NCBI GenBank assembly: GCA_045636145.1 | Contig: JAZTWV010000011.1 | Span: forward strand, 1 to 36,842 | Origin: Flemingiibacterium sp045636145 | GTDB taxonomy: Bacteria > Bacillota > Clostridia > Oscillospirales > CAG-272 | Length of the DNA: 36,842 bases | Direction of reading: 5' to 3' | In this document: positions 15,447-23,381 of the stretch, piece by piece | Layout: every line of letters begins with the position of its first letter | Position numbering within the stretch: position 1 is the first letter of the stretch | The notes under the pieces: model-generated | What the model was told of the DNA's origin: nothing | What the model saw: only the letters and a program-made list of their open reading frames with translations | Database searches by the model: none | Position numbers and translations under genes: made by a program

Positions 15447-16619
15447 TTATACTCTTGAAACTCCGCTCTTTTTTGCGGCATCCGCCACAGCGGCGGCAAC
15501 TGTTTTTCCGATACGCTCATCGAATGCCATGGGAAGTATGTATTCCGGCGACAGCTCGTCATCGCCCACAAGTCCTGCAATGGCATAGGAAGCCGCCATT
15601 TTCATCTCATCGTTTATATCCGAGGCACGCACGTCAAGTGCGCCTCTGAAAATTCCGGGGAAAGCAAGGACATTGTTTATCTGGTTGGGGTAATCCGAGC
15701 GTCCCGTTCCAACTATCGCCGCTCCGCCTGCCTTGGCGTCGTCCGGCATTATTTCGGGCGTAGGGTTTGCCATGGGGAACACAATGGCATCCTTTGCCAT
15801 TGTGCCAACCATCTCACGCGAAACGATACCCGGAGCTGATACGCCCACAAACACATCCGCACCGCGCATGGCATCGGCAAGCGTGCCCTTTATGTGCCCC
15901 CTGTTAGTCACCGCCGCAAGCTCCCTGTGAGCCGGACTGAGTGTATCGTCTCCTTCAGAGATAATGCCGAAGCGGTCAACCATAATAAGGTCGCCCACGC
16001 CAAGCTTCAGAAGATGCAGACCGATAGCAGTGCCGGCACTTCCTGCGCCGTTTATGACAACGCGAATTTTTTTGATATCCTTTTTAACCACCTTAAGAGC
16101 GTTTATAAGCGCCGCGGCAACGACTATGGCAGTGCCGTGCTGGTCGTCGTGGAACACGGGGATATCGCATATCTCCTTTAATCTCCGCTCAATCTCAAAG
16201 CACCGTGGGGCGGCGATATCCTCAAGATTTATTCCGCCGAAGCTTCCGGAAAGCAGGTATATTGTGCGCACCAGCTCATCCACGTCCTTGGTCTTGATGC
16301 AAAGCGGAAACGCGTCCACATCGGCAAACTCCTTAAACAGCGCACATTTGCCCTCCATAACGGGCATACCGGCTTCCGGACCGATATCGCCAAGTCCCAG
16401 CACCGCCGAGCCGTCGGTTATTACCGCCACAAGATTATGCCGCCTTGTGAGCGTGTAGGATTTATTTATATCTTTTTGTATTTCAAGGCAAGGCTCCGCC
16501 ACGCCGGGCGTATACGCAAGGGACAGCTGTTCCCTGTTCTTCACCGGTGTTCTTGACACGACCTCTATCTTTCCTCCCCACTTCTCATGCATGGCGAGTG
16601 ATTCTTTTCTTACGTCCAT
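15447..16619 (-). CDS. NAD(P)-dependent malic enzyme (short bacterial form)
   Basis: 390 residues. It oxidatively decarboxylates malate to pyruvate. Visible: LSLAYTPGVAEPC at the N-terminus, with the TSNLVAVITDG-type block as HNLVAVITDGSAVLGLGDIGPEAGMPVMEGK, then GGINLEDIAAPRCFEIE and PVFHDDQHGTAIVVAAAL for metal and malate. The Rossmann fold is RVVINGAGSAGTAIG. The length fits the NAD-dependent bacterial type without a phosphotransacetylase extension. The ribosome binding site is AAGGAG and a near-consensus promoter lies at 16655-16683. The adjoining kinase shares the operon. Confidence 0.94.
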   Translation of the reverse strand: MDVRKESLAMHEKWGGKIEVVSRTPVKNREQLSLAYTPGVAEPCLEIQKDINKSYTLTRRHNLVAVITDGSAVLGLGDIGPEAGMPVMEGKCALFKEFADVDAFPLCIKTKDVDELVRTIYLLSGSFGGINLEDIAAPRCFEIERRLKEICDIPVFHDDQHGTAIVVAAALINALKVVKKDIKKIRVVINGAGSAGTAIGLHLLKLGVGDLIMVDRFGIISEGDDTLSPAHRELAAVTNRGHIKGTLADAMRGADVFVGVSAPGIVSREMVGTMAKDAIVFPMANPTPEIMPDDAKAGGAAIVGTGRSDYPNQINNVLAFPGIFRGALDVRASDINDEMKMAASYAIAGLVGDDELSPEYILPMAFDERIGKTVAAAVADAAKKSGVSRV

Positions 16620-16654
16620 TTGTGTTCTCCTTGGTGTATAATAAAGCTAGTATC

Positions 16655-16683
16655 ATTATAACACAGGTTGTCGGAAATTGCAA
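16655..16683 (-). promoter_or_regulatory. Sigma-A-type promoter for malic enzyme
   Basis: Minus strand -35 TTGCAA (16678-16683) and -10 TATAAT (16655-16660), spacer 17. The tip of repeat copy 6 starts about 6 bases beyond the -35 box. Confidence 0.78.
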
Positions 16684-16689
16684 GATGGA

Positions 16690-17184
16690 GTGTGGGAAAA
16701 ACGGTCGCTTTCTTGAAAGAAAGCTCCGCAAAGAACTTTATACAGGGGAATTATCACACCGTCAAGGTGATGTGAGTGTAAAATCGTTAGAACGCACAAC
16801 TTGCGCCTGCTCCATGGCCCCGCACCATTACGCAGGCTTGGGTTTGCGGTAATTGTTTGTATTGTGAGAGCGCGACCGCGATGCGGCGCGCATTGTGGCA
16901 TCCCGAAGGGGCGCATTCCATATGCGCCCGTTCCAACGTAACGTTTCGTTATAGCTATAGGGACAGACCGTCGCCCATTATGGATTTATCGAAAAAAATC
17001 AAACAAATTTCGCAATCCAAGCCGCCGGAATGGTGCGGGGCCATGCAGGCGGCGCGAGTCGGGCGGTCTAACGATTCAGCACTCATGTTAGGCTAGGCTT
17101 AAGTTATTCCCTGTATAAAGTTCTTTGCCAGGCTTTCAAGCACATAGCTTTGCTATGTGCTCAAGAACAGCCGCGCGTCCCCCA
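16690..17184. repeat. Dispersed hairpin-module element, copy 6 (complete, between divergent promoters)
   Basis: The left arm (16690-16860) and right arm (17010-17184) are inverted copies of about 150 bases. Shared landmarks, read from each tip inward, are GCAAAGAACTTTATACAGGG, an AATCGTTAGA block, then the hairpin module and a TTGCG...TTTGTTT block. The left hairpin is of the GCCTGC/GCAGGC type (16805-16837), the right of the GCCGCC/GGCGGC type (17021-17053). The right tip carries an inserted 9-bp hairpin, GCACATAGC/GCTATGTGC (17140-17160). The element sits exactly between the malic enzyme promoter and the TTGACA box of the methyltransferase promoter. No gene is seen. Confidence 0.9.
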
Positions 17185-17213
17185 TTGACAACTAAGCGAA
17201 AATATGAGATAAT
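17185..17213 (+). promoter_or_regulatory. Promoter for the RlmL-type methyltransferase
   Basis: -35 TTGACA (17185-17190) and -10 GATAAT (17208-17213), spacer 17. The -35 box directly abuts the end of repeat copy 6. Confidence 0.65.
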
Positions 17214-17243
17214 AATGTATAACCAATAAACAGGAGAAAACAC

Positions 17244-18374
17244 ATGACACAGATGTACGAATACGTAGCGACTTGCCTTTTCGGGCTTGAAGCACTGCTT
17301 GGTGAGGAAATCGAAGCACTGGGATATGAGCGCACAGAGACGATCGACGGACGGGTCAGCTTCAAGGGCGACATGGCGGCAATAGCGAGATGCAATATAA
17401 ATCTCCGCTTTGCGGAAAGACTTTATATAAAAATGGGAAGCTTCAGAGCCGCCACTTTTGCGGAGCTTTTCGACGGCACAAACGCTCTCCCTTGGGAAAA
17501 TTGGATAGCCGAGGACGATATGTTCCCCGTCAAGGGACACAGTATAAAAAGCGCACTCACAAGTCTGCCCGACTGCCAGAGTATCGTGAAAAAGGCGATA
17601 GTCAACCGACTTTCCTCCGCATACGGAATCTCATGGTTCAAGGAAGAGGGCATAAAGTATCAGATAGAGTTTTTCATCCTTAAGGATGTGGCAACTCTCA
17701 TGATCGACACCTCCGGCACAGCACTCCATAAGCGCGGCTACCGTCCTGCCGCAGGTGCAGCTCCGCTTCGTGAGACTCTCGCTGCCGCTATGGTGAAGAT
17801 GTCCCGTCCGCGCGACGAGGTTTTGCTGTGGGACCCCTTCTGCGGTTCGGGAACTATAGCCATTGAGGCGGCTATGATGATGACCGGCACTGCTCCGGGA
17901 CTCGGCAGAAGCTTCGCCGCCGAGGAATTTTTGGATATTCCCGAAAAAATATGGACAGAGGCAAAGGACGAGGCACTCTCCATGCGCCGCGCCACGGATT
18001 TTGAGGTGTACGCAAGCGATATCGACCCGAAGATGGTGGAGCTTGCCAGAGGAAATATCCGCCGTGCAGACATGGGGGCGCACATAAAGTGCTTTGAGCG
18101 TGATGCCACGAAAATAGTCAAGGCGGAGCGCCGCGCCACTATCGTCTGCAATCCGCCATACGGTGAGCGGCTTTCGGATATCGCCGAGGTGGAGCAGTTG
18201 TACCGCGATATGGGAAAATGCTTCTCAAAGCTTGCGCCGTGGCAGATATATATTCTTACCTCCGTGCCGGATTTTGAGCGTATGTACGGAAGACGCGCGG
18301 ACAAGGTGCGCACACTGTACAACGGCATGATAAAGTGCGGATTTTTCCAATATTTCAAGAATAAGAGCTTTTAG
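17244..18374 (+). CDS. THUMP-domain class I SAM-dependent RNA methyltransferase (RlmL/YpsC type)
   Basis: 376 residues. The N-terminal ferredoxin-like and THUMP region spans about residues 1-155 (ATCLFGLEALLGEEIEALGYE). It is followed by HKRGYRPAAGAAPLRETLAAAMV, the SAM motif WDPFCGSGTIAIEAA (DPFCGSG at 197-203), ASDIDPKMVELARGNIRRA, and the catalytic NPPYGERL at 303-310, typical of N2-guanine methyltransferases. RlmL modifies 23S rRNA G2445 in E. coli; the Firmicute homologue YpsC is shorter, like this one, with no RlmK fusion. An AGGAG site precedes the ATG. It is monocistronic, with a terminator at 18384. Confidence 0.92.
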   Translation: MTQMYEYVATCLFGLEALLGEEIEALGYERTETIDGRVSFKGDMAAIARCNINLRFAERLYIKMGSFRAATFAELFDGTNALPWENWIAEDDMFPVKGHSIKSALTSLPDCQSIVKKAIVNRLSSAYGISWFKEEGIKYQIEFFILKDVATLMIDTSGTALHKRGYRPAAGAAPLRETLAAAMVKMSRPRDEVLLWDPFCGSGTIAIEAAMMMTGTAPGLGRSFAAEEFLDIPEKIWTEAKDEALSMRRATDFEVYASDIDPKMVELARGNIRRADMGAHIKCFERDATKIVKAERRATIVCNPPYGERLSDIAEVEQLYRDMGKCFSKLAPWQIYILTSVPDFERMYGRRADKVRTLYNGMIKCGFFQYFKNKSF

Positions 18375-18383
18375 GAAAGCATA

Positions 18384-18419
18384 AAGGAGCTGTTGCACTT
18401 AGGTGCACCAGCTCCTTGT
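18384..18419 (+). terminator. Intrinsic terminator after the RlmL-type gene
   Basis: AAGGAGCTG (18384-18392) pairs with CAGCTCCTT (18409-18417), continued by an inner TGCAC/GTGCA pairing. The T-rich tail is short (TTGTTAT). Confidence 0.7.
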
Positions 18420-18444
18420 TATATGAATGTTGAATAACGGTAGA

Positions 18445-18806
18445 ACGGGTCGCCGAGGACGTCGACCCCTACGGGATGTGCGGTAATATAACATGGGTGT
18501 GGAGCAATACAAAAACGGCGGGAGCAAGCCCCCGCCCTACGATAATATTATACCAACAAAAGATTATCTCAAATTGCTTCTTGCCCTCTCACCCGCTTCG
18601 CGGGAGCTCTCCCAAAGGGAGAGCCTTACAGCACCCAAGCCGCCGGAATGGTGAGGACCCATGCAGGCGGCGCGAGTGTGGCGATTCAAACGCCTTGCAC
18701 CCGCGCCGTTTATATATTCTCCCTGTATAAAGTTTTTTTGCGGAGCTTTTTATGCACATCGCAAAGCGATGTGCTCAAAAACAACGACCGTAATTCCTTT
18801 ATACAC
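18445..18806. repeat. Dispersed hairpin-module element, copy 7 (right tip only)
   Basis: From left to right: a GGGTCG/CGACCC hairpin (18447-18468), a GGCGGG/CCCGCC hairpin (18518-18536), a CCCGCTTCGCGGG palindrome (about 18591-18604) and a CTCTCCC/GGGAGAG hairpin (about 18607-18623). Next is the GCCGCC/GGCGGC module (18639-18671), here with a GAGGAC loop. The right tip has CTGTATAAAG and an inserted 9-bp hairpin GCACATCGC/GCGATGTGC (18754-18774). The left end has no recognisable tip. The element lies between two converging genes, its right tip a few bases from the stop of the transglutaminase-like gene. No gene is seen. Confidence 0.83.
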
Positions 18807-18814
18807 CCCCCACT

Positions 18815-20197
18815 TTACGCGTCCAAATCTCGCAGATCGCCGGTGCCGGTGGCAACAGTACCGTCGGAGATTACGTGATCGGTAAGAATCTGATCCTGGG
18901 TCAAGATGAAGTACTTAAGCCACTTGGTGTCGCCGGGCTTGTTTTTGCCGCTGTCGCTCCAGGTAACGTCAACATGGTAGGTTCCGGAATCAAGCTTGAC
19001 AAGATTCCACATATGAATGTTGTTGGCATAGGACTTGCCTTCGACTCTGCCGCAGTAAAGGTCTGCCTTAGCGCAAAGATACTCAAAAGCAACTGCATAT
19101 CCGGTGCAAACAGTGTGACCGTCTATAATTCCGCCGTATGCCGTAGCATTGGTGTGTGGGTACACATAATTGTGATCGTATTCTGTAATCAGAGTAATTA
19201 CCGAAGCAAGATAGCGGTATCTGTCGTAGGTGGATATATTTTGGGGCATGGATTCCACAATGTACTCGCATACCGCATCAAAATATGCCATTTCCGATAA
19301 AATACCCGATTTGTCACCGTCAGTCACATCGGTGCCGTCACTTGGGAGAAAATACTTCACTCTCACATTGCCGCTGCCGTACTCTTCAAGCGCAGCATAG
19401 CACTGTATGTCAGGATATGTCACAAAAAGCGCATCCGCCGCCGCGTGAACATCCTCGATGGCATCCATCTTGGCTTCGCTGAAAACAATCGGCTCAAATT
19501 CGTTGATGGCGGCTAAAAGCTCATTGTAGTACATCTTCTGCATATTTGTAAGTCCCGAATAAGCGTCAATTCGCTCAAAAGGATAGCACTCAAAGCTGTA
19601 TCCTATCGGGGATGCCTGTATGTACGCCGTTGCTTCGGTGACAAGACCCTCATATGCCGCTTTTGCCTGCGCTTTGTAGTCCGAAACAGGCACTTCTGCC
19701 TCCGTGTCAGGTACGACCGGCGGAATAGTTTCAGGCGTGGGCGCAGATGTAGTCTCAGGAGCCGGTGGAACGGTTACGGGAGTCGGCACCGACGTAGCTT
19801 CGGGCACCGTCGGCTCGGTGACTACGGGAATCTTCTGTGTGATCGCCTCTGTGTCCTCCACAGGAACGATATCTGTGTCAACAAGCTCCTTAGTATCCGG
19901 GGAGTCCTCTGTATCGGTTACGAGTTCTGTATCGGGATCAACCACTGTGTCGGAAATATACTCGGTGTCCGTTACAGAATCCGTGGTATTTTGCTCCGAT
20001 GTCAACGAATCCGACTCTGTCGACGCCGCCACCTTGCCGTCACGTATCTCAACAAACCAAAGTGCGCCGCAGATAACCAATGTCGCCACAGCTACGCCGA
20101 CCGCAATAGCAGTGGTTTCAAAACTTATTATTCCAAATTCATAAAGTGCAATAAATACGCCTGCCAACAAAACAGCAAGCACAATATATAAGTACAT
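18815..20197 (-). CDS. Membrane-anchored transglutaminase-like protein
   Basis: 460 residues from ATG 20197 (MYLYIVLAVLLAGVFIALYEFG), chosen for the AGAGGA upstream; an earlier ATG at 20263 lies inside the promoter. Two N-terminal hydrophobic segments (about 3-20 and 25-45) anchor it. Residues about 55-170 form a low-complexity linker rich in Thr, Asp, Glu, Val and Pro (DTE and TVP-type repeats). The C-terminal domain has the papain-like triad of transglutaminase folds: C364 in DGHTVCTGYA, H395 in NNIHMWNLV and D410 in TYHVDVTW. Such clostridial proteins are thought to act on cell-surface proteins or wall peptides; no substrate is evident. It stands alone, with a strong promoter and an overlapping dyad. 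Confidence 0.82.
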   Translation of the reverse strand: MYLYIVLAVLLAGVFIALYEFGIISFETTAIAVGVAVATLVICGALWFVEIRDGKVAASTESDSLTSEQNTTDSVTDTEYISDTVVDPDTELVTDTEDSPDTKELVDTDIVPVEDTEAITQKIPVVTEPTVPEATSVPTPVTVPPAPETTSAPTPETIPPVVPDTEAEVPVSDYKAQAKAAYEGLVTEATAYIQASPIGYSFECYPFERIDAYSGLTNMQKMYYNELLAAINEFEPIVFSEAKMDAIEDVHAAADALFVTYPDIQCYAALEEYGSGNVRVKYFLPSDGTDVTDGDKSGILSEMAYFDAVCEYIVESMPQNISTYDRYRYLASVITLITEYDHNYVYPHTNATAYGGIIDGHTVCTGYAVAFEYLCAKADLYCGRVEGKSYANNIHMWNLVKLDSGTYHVDVTWSDSGKNKPGDTKWLKYFILTQDQILTDHVISDGTVATGTGDLRDLDA

Positions 20198-20234
20198 CGT
20201 TAAAAATCCTCTGAAACAATTTACTAATAAATAT

Positions 20235-20263
20235 AGTATATCACAAATTTTCGAAATTGGCAA
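20235..20263 (-). promoter_or_regulatory. Promoter for the transglutaminase-like gene
   Basis: Minus strand -35 TTGCCA (20258-20263) and -10 TATACT (20235-20240), spacer 17. The -35 box lies within a perfect inverted repeat. Confidence 0.7.
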
Positions 20264-20279
20264 TACCTATTGCCAATTT
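20254..20279. promoter_or_regulatory. Perfect dyad over the -35 region, candidate operator
   Basis: AAATTGGCAATA (20254-20265) and TATTGCCAATTT (20268-20279) are exact inverted arms of 12 bp separated by CC. It covers the -35 box of the minus-strand promoter and lies about 80 bases upstream of the divergent plus-strand gene at 20361. It is upstream of the predicted transcript start, so it is more likely a protein-binding site than an RNA hairpin. No local regulator with a DNA-binding domain other than the sigma factor is in this segment. Confidence 0.5.
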
Positions 20280-20360
20280 AATTTAATATCTACTTAGGGC
20301 ACGGAACTTTAAGAAAAAATTTACGTCAAAATATATATAACAACGAAAGGAGCTGTCCGT

Positions 20361-20642
20361 ATGCCGATTGGTATAGGAATCATTTACGCCGCGATAGTGT
20401 TCGCCGCCCAAACTCTGCTTTTCAGAAAAACACAAAAACGACTCCTGCATCTGCTCCCTCTTGCGGTAATCGCACTTGTTTATTTGATCGCCCTGTGTAT
20501 GCCAATAGCGGACACGGTTATGACCGGACTCGGACGAAATGACGGCTATAATTTCTATTCATTTGCCGCACTGCTTACCGCCGGAATAAACACCTGCGGA
20601 CTTATCGGTGACGGAATTGCTTGGCTTCTTGAAAAGCTGTAA
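20361..20642 (+). CDS. Small hydrophobic membrane protein, unknown function
   Basis: 93 residues with three hydrophobic segments (about 2-20, 30-50 and 68-90), a basic stretch RKTQKRLLH between the first two, and a C-terminal KL. I do not recognise the family. A good GAAAGGAGC site precedes the ATG, which supports a real gene. The next gene starts 19 bases downstream with its own strong site, so it is probably the first gene of the 20361-22664 group. Confidence 0.65.
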   Translation: MPIGIGIIYAAIVFAAQTLLFRKTQKRLLHLLPLAVIALVYLIALCMPIADTVMTGLGRNDGYNFYSFAALLTAGINTCGLIGDGIAWLLEKL

Positions 20643-20661
20643 TATAAGGTGGAGGGACATC

Positions 20662-21453
20662 ATGATAAAGAAAATACAAACAATCAAATTGCTTTCTGTC
20701 ATTCTCACCGCGGTGCTTGCCGTGGCTACTTCGGGATGCACCCTTGTTTTGCCTGACGCCATTAATAATCACGGCGTCATATCGGACAAGGACACCGAAG
20801 CTCCCCAAAAATTCTTTGTGGCACACGACGGGCTGCGGGCGTTAATGGAGCATCTTGAAAATGGAGAATCCATCCCCACGGAGATTTATGAGATAAACGT
20901 TTCGGGACTGTCCTCCGAGCTGACGCTGACAATGCAGTACGACACCGTTATAGCGGCGGAAGCATACGGACATAAAGTACAGCTTAAAACGCCCCTTCAT
21001 ATATACGGCAACTACAATTTTTCTATCATTGAATCAGGCGACGCCATTATTATTGAGGGCGGATATTATCATATCGGTGACGTTTACGTTATTACCCCCG
21101 AAAGCTTCACCGAGTATCATCCCGGCGAGGATGCCTCATATTGGCTGTGGACCGATGATGACGGTGCGCTCAAATACGCGCTTATAAACAACTCCATTGC
21201 AGGCATCACCCAGGAAGGTCCGCTTCCCTATGTTACAGGCTACGATGAGCTTCTCTACGCTCTGGGGGATGCCGAAATAACAGACGGCGAGCTGACATTA
21301 GCCGACCCTTACGAAAGCTTTACTATGTCCGACAAATACGATCTTGACGGCTGGTTTGAAAGTGTTTACGCCGACGGCGGCAAATATGCGGATATAGGTG
21401 AGCTGTTTGCGGCAAACCGTGAGAGGAAAGAAAATAAAAATCACACGAGGTAA
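20662..21453 (+). CDS. Putative lipoprotein, unknown function
   Basis: 263 residues from ATG 20662, chosen because GGTGGAGGGA precedes it; an upstream in-frame start overlaps the previous gene. The N-terminus is a lipoprotein-type signal: basic MIKKIQTIK, a hydrophobic core, then VATSGC with the likely lipidated Cys at about residue 21. The rest is a soluble acidic domain rich in Tyr and Glu with no motif that I recognise (beta-rich segments such as PLHIYGNYNFSIIESGDAIIIEGGYYHIGDVYVI). Its stop is four bases before the next start. Confidence 0.7.
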   Translation: MIKKIQTIKLLSVILTAVLAVATSGCTLVLPDAINNHGVISDKDTEAPQKFFVAHDGLRALMEHLENGESIPTEIYEINVSGLSSELTLTMQYDTVIAAEAYGHKVQLKTPLHIYGNYNFSIIESGDAIIIEGGYYHIGDVYVITPESFTEYHPGEDASYWLWTDDDGALKYALINNSIAGITQEGPLPYVTGYDELLYALGDAEITDGELTLADPYESFTMSDKYDLDGWFESVYADGGKYADIGELFAANRERKENKNHTR

Positions 21454-21457
21454 ACAC

Positions 21458-22069
21458 ATGAAAAAATGCAAAAAATGCGCTGCTATCCAAAGCGATGAGC
21501 GAAGCACCTGTATAGACTGCGGCACGGTACTGGGACGTCCTATGTCGGAAGCTGAGGAAGAGCTGACAGAAGCCGCACTTGATGACAAGCTTGACGGCAT
21601 GGCAGAACGGACAGAGGATTTCTATGTACCGCTCCGCGACAAAATTATGGGCGCACTCTGCGTCATAGGCGTTGTTGCGGCTATTATTCTCATTAACCTC
21701 TGCGGTATGGAGAAACAGCAAATCATGGACAGTATCCCGGACGGGATTACCGTGACCCAAGGCGGCGGTGCGATAATTACTATGGCAGACATCAATGCTC
21801 CGGAATACACTTTCCCATCGTGGCGTGACCGCACGCTGGACGAGGCGCAGATGTTTGCACTTTTTAGCATAATATCGTTTGTCGCCGCAGGACCTATGCT
21901 CTTATTTCCGAAGCTTATGTGGCATCTTGATACGCTCAGATACCGCATATTCCACAATTTTGACACAACACCGTCCTATTTTGCTATAGTTGTACGAAAA
22001 GCGGCAAGCTATGTACTGTTTGCTCTTGGCGTTTGCAGTATCCTGTACGCATATTGGATGTATTTGTGA
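21458..22069 (+). CDS. Zinc-ribbon membrane protein, unknown function
   Basis: 203 residues from ATG 21458 (MKKCKKCAAIQSDERSTCIDCG), with GAGG upstream. Two CxxC pairs at about residues 4-7 and 18-21 form a rubredoxin-like zinc ribbon in the cytosol. Three hydrophobic segments follow (about 63-80, 128-150 and 178-200), with a roughly 45-residue loop between the first two that is probably outside. Similar zinc-ribbon plus membrane layouts occur in many Clostridia without assigned function. It is translationally close to the lipoprotein upstream. Confidence 0.7.
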   Translation: MKKCKKCAAIQSDERSTCIDCGTVLGRPMSEAEEELTEAALDDKLDGMAERTEDFYVPLRDKIMGALCVIGVVAAIILINLCGMEKQQIMDSIPDGITVTQGGGAIITMADINAPEYTFPSWRDRTLDEAQMFALFSIISFVAAGPMLLFPKLMWHLDTLRYRIFHNFDTTPSYFAIVVRKAASYVLFALGVCSILYAYWMYL

Positions 22070-22121
22070 CTTGCTGTTTGGATTGCCGGCATTTGATAAT
22101 ATAAAAAAGGAGGACACAGCG

Positions 22122-22664
22122 ATGAAATCTTGGAGGTTTACGGTAGTTGAATGTTTGCTTATCGCTTCGGTACTGCTTGGCAGTGTGGGATGCTCATTTA
22201 AAGACGGTACAGTGGATACGGGTGAAACGGCAGACACTACAAATTCCGTCACCGATTTTGAAATCAGCGACACAGGGTCAGATATCAGCCGCCAAAGTGA
22301 GCTTTTTAAGAAAGCGGAAGCATTTTTGAATGAGGAGTTTCACCGGGTGTATGACCCATATTATGACATACTTGATCTGACGATTTCGGATTGGAACGAA
22401 AACGGCAATGAAGCTGCATTCCTATACACCATGACAACACAGTATTACAACAGAGATCCTGATACCGTGGACTTCATAAAAGCGGCCAAGGATGATCCTG
22501 AGCGATATGAAATGATGTACAACGACTATCTGGCACCTAAAGTGGTCAATTATTTCTTCAAGGTTGTGCTGAACGGAGATGAAATCGAGCTGTACTCCAA
22601 CGAGTCGCCCACGGGAGTTGAATGGAAGCCGAGAATGATTGATGACTATATCCCAAAGCATTAG
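22122..22664 (+). CDS. Putative lipoprotein, unknown function
   Basis: 180 residues from ATG 22122, with AAAAAGGAGG in front; an upstream in-frame ATG overlaps the previous gene. Signal: MKSWRFTVVECLLIASVLLGSVGC, with the predicted lipidated Cys at residue 24 and a well-formed lipobox. It is followed by a Thr/Asp-rich spacer and a domain of about 120 residues (ending NGDEIELYSNESPTGVEWKPRMIDDYIPKH) with no recognised motif. It is the last gene of the group, before a hairpin terminator. Confidence 0.7.
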   Translation: MKSWRFTVVECLLIASVLLGSVGCSFKDGTVDTGETADTTNSVTDFEISDTGSDISRQSELFKKAEAFLNEEFHRVYDPYYDILDLTISDWNENGNEAAFLYTMTTQYYNRDPDTVDFIKAAKDDPERYEMMYNDYLAPKVVNYFFKVVLNGDEIELYSNESPTGVEWKPRMIDDYIPKH

Positions 22665-22680
22665 GCAAAGTGACAAGGCT

Positions 22681-22724
22681 AAATAATCATGACCGCCGAT
22701 GAATCCGGTGGTCATGATTATTTA
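22681..22724 (+). terminator. Terminator-like hairpin after the lipoprotein group
   Basis: A 14-bp perfect stem, 22681-22694 with 22710-22723, with an inner CCG/CGG pair in the loop. The 3' arm is itself T-rich (ATTATTT), but no long T run follows. Confidence 0.65.
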
Positions 22725-22838
22725 AAAGCATAAAGCCTCGGGTACTCATATAAAAAATTTACCGAAAAATGCGTGGGATATTAACTTCTGCGGTGTATAA
22801 TAGAGTAAAGGTACATCCTATCACAAAGGAGGGAGCGT

Positions 22839-23381
22839 ATGCGCGAAACGGAGATTATTGACCTGCTTCGCTCACATGATGAGCACGGCATAGAAGAGCT
22901 GATGAGCCACTACGGTCCGCTTATGCGGTACATCATTAAACCAATTCTCGGTGAACGGCATGAAATAGAAGACTGTTTATCGGAAACTGCCATGCGGATA
23001 TGGGAGAATATCCATACATACGATGAAAATAAGGGTTCACTTGCGGCATGGGTGACAGCTATTGCGAGAAATACCGCACTCAATATGCTTCGGCAGAAAA
23101 ACCGTCATCAAACGGACGAAATTGAAGAAAATGCAGAGTCTACCGAACCAACACCCGAGGAAGCCGTACTTCGTGAGGAACGTCGACGTGAGCTTAGCCG
23201 TGCCCTTGATATGCTCTCGCAAGCTGAGCGTAATCTCTTTTACCGAAAATATTATTATTTGCAGTCCACCGAAAAAATTGCCGCCGAAATGGGAATGACA
23301 AGACGTTCCGTAGAAGGCAAGCTGTATCGAATCAAAAAGAAGCTTTGTCGGATGATGGGAGGTGACGGAGATGAAATTTAA
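22839..23381 (+). CDS. ECF-type RNA polymerase sigma factor
   Basis: 180 residues. The sigma-2 region is seen in YGPLMRYIIKPILGERHEIEDCLSETAMRIWENIHTYDENKGSLAAWVTAIARNTALNMLRQ, and sigma-4 in LSQAERNLFYRKYYYLQSTEKIAAEMGMTRRSVEGKLYRIKKKL, a helix-turn-helix. It directs transcription of an unknown regulon, often envelope-stress genes. The ribosome binding site is AAAGGAGGG. Its last 11 bases overlap the start of the next gene, the typical arrangement of a sigma factor with its membrane regulator. A TATAAT at 22796-22801 lies about 40 bases upstream without a convincing -35. Confidence 0.88.
   Translation: MRETEIIDLLRSHDEHGIEELMSHYGPLMRYIIKPILGERHEIEDCLSETAMRIWENIHTYDENKGSLAAWVTAIARNTALNMLRQKNRHQTDEIEENAESTEPTPEEAVLREERRRELSRALDMLSQAERNLFYRKYYYLQSTEKIAAEMGMTRRSVEGKLYRIKKKLCRMMGGDGDEI

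Noticed and set aside
753..18541. GGCGGG/CCCGCC hairpins as intrinsic terminators
   Set aside because: No T run follows in either direction, and several copies are in places where no transcript should end.
22773..22801. A complete sigma-A promoter before the ECF sigma gene
   Set aside because: There is a TATAAT at 22796-22801, but the -35 position has only GTGGGA; not strong enough to list as a feature.
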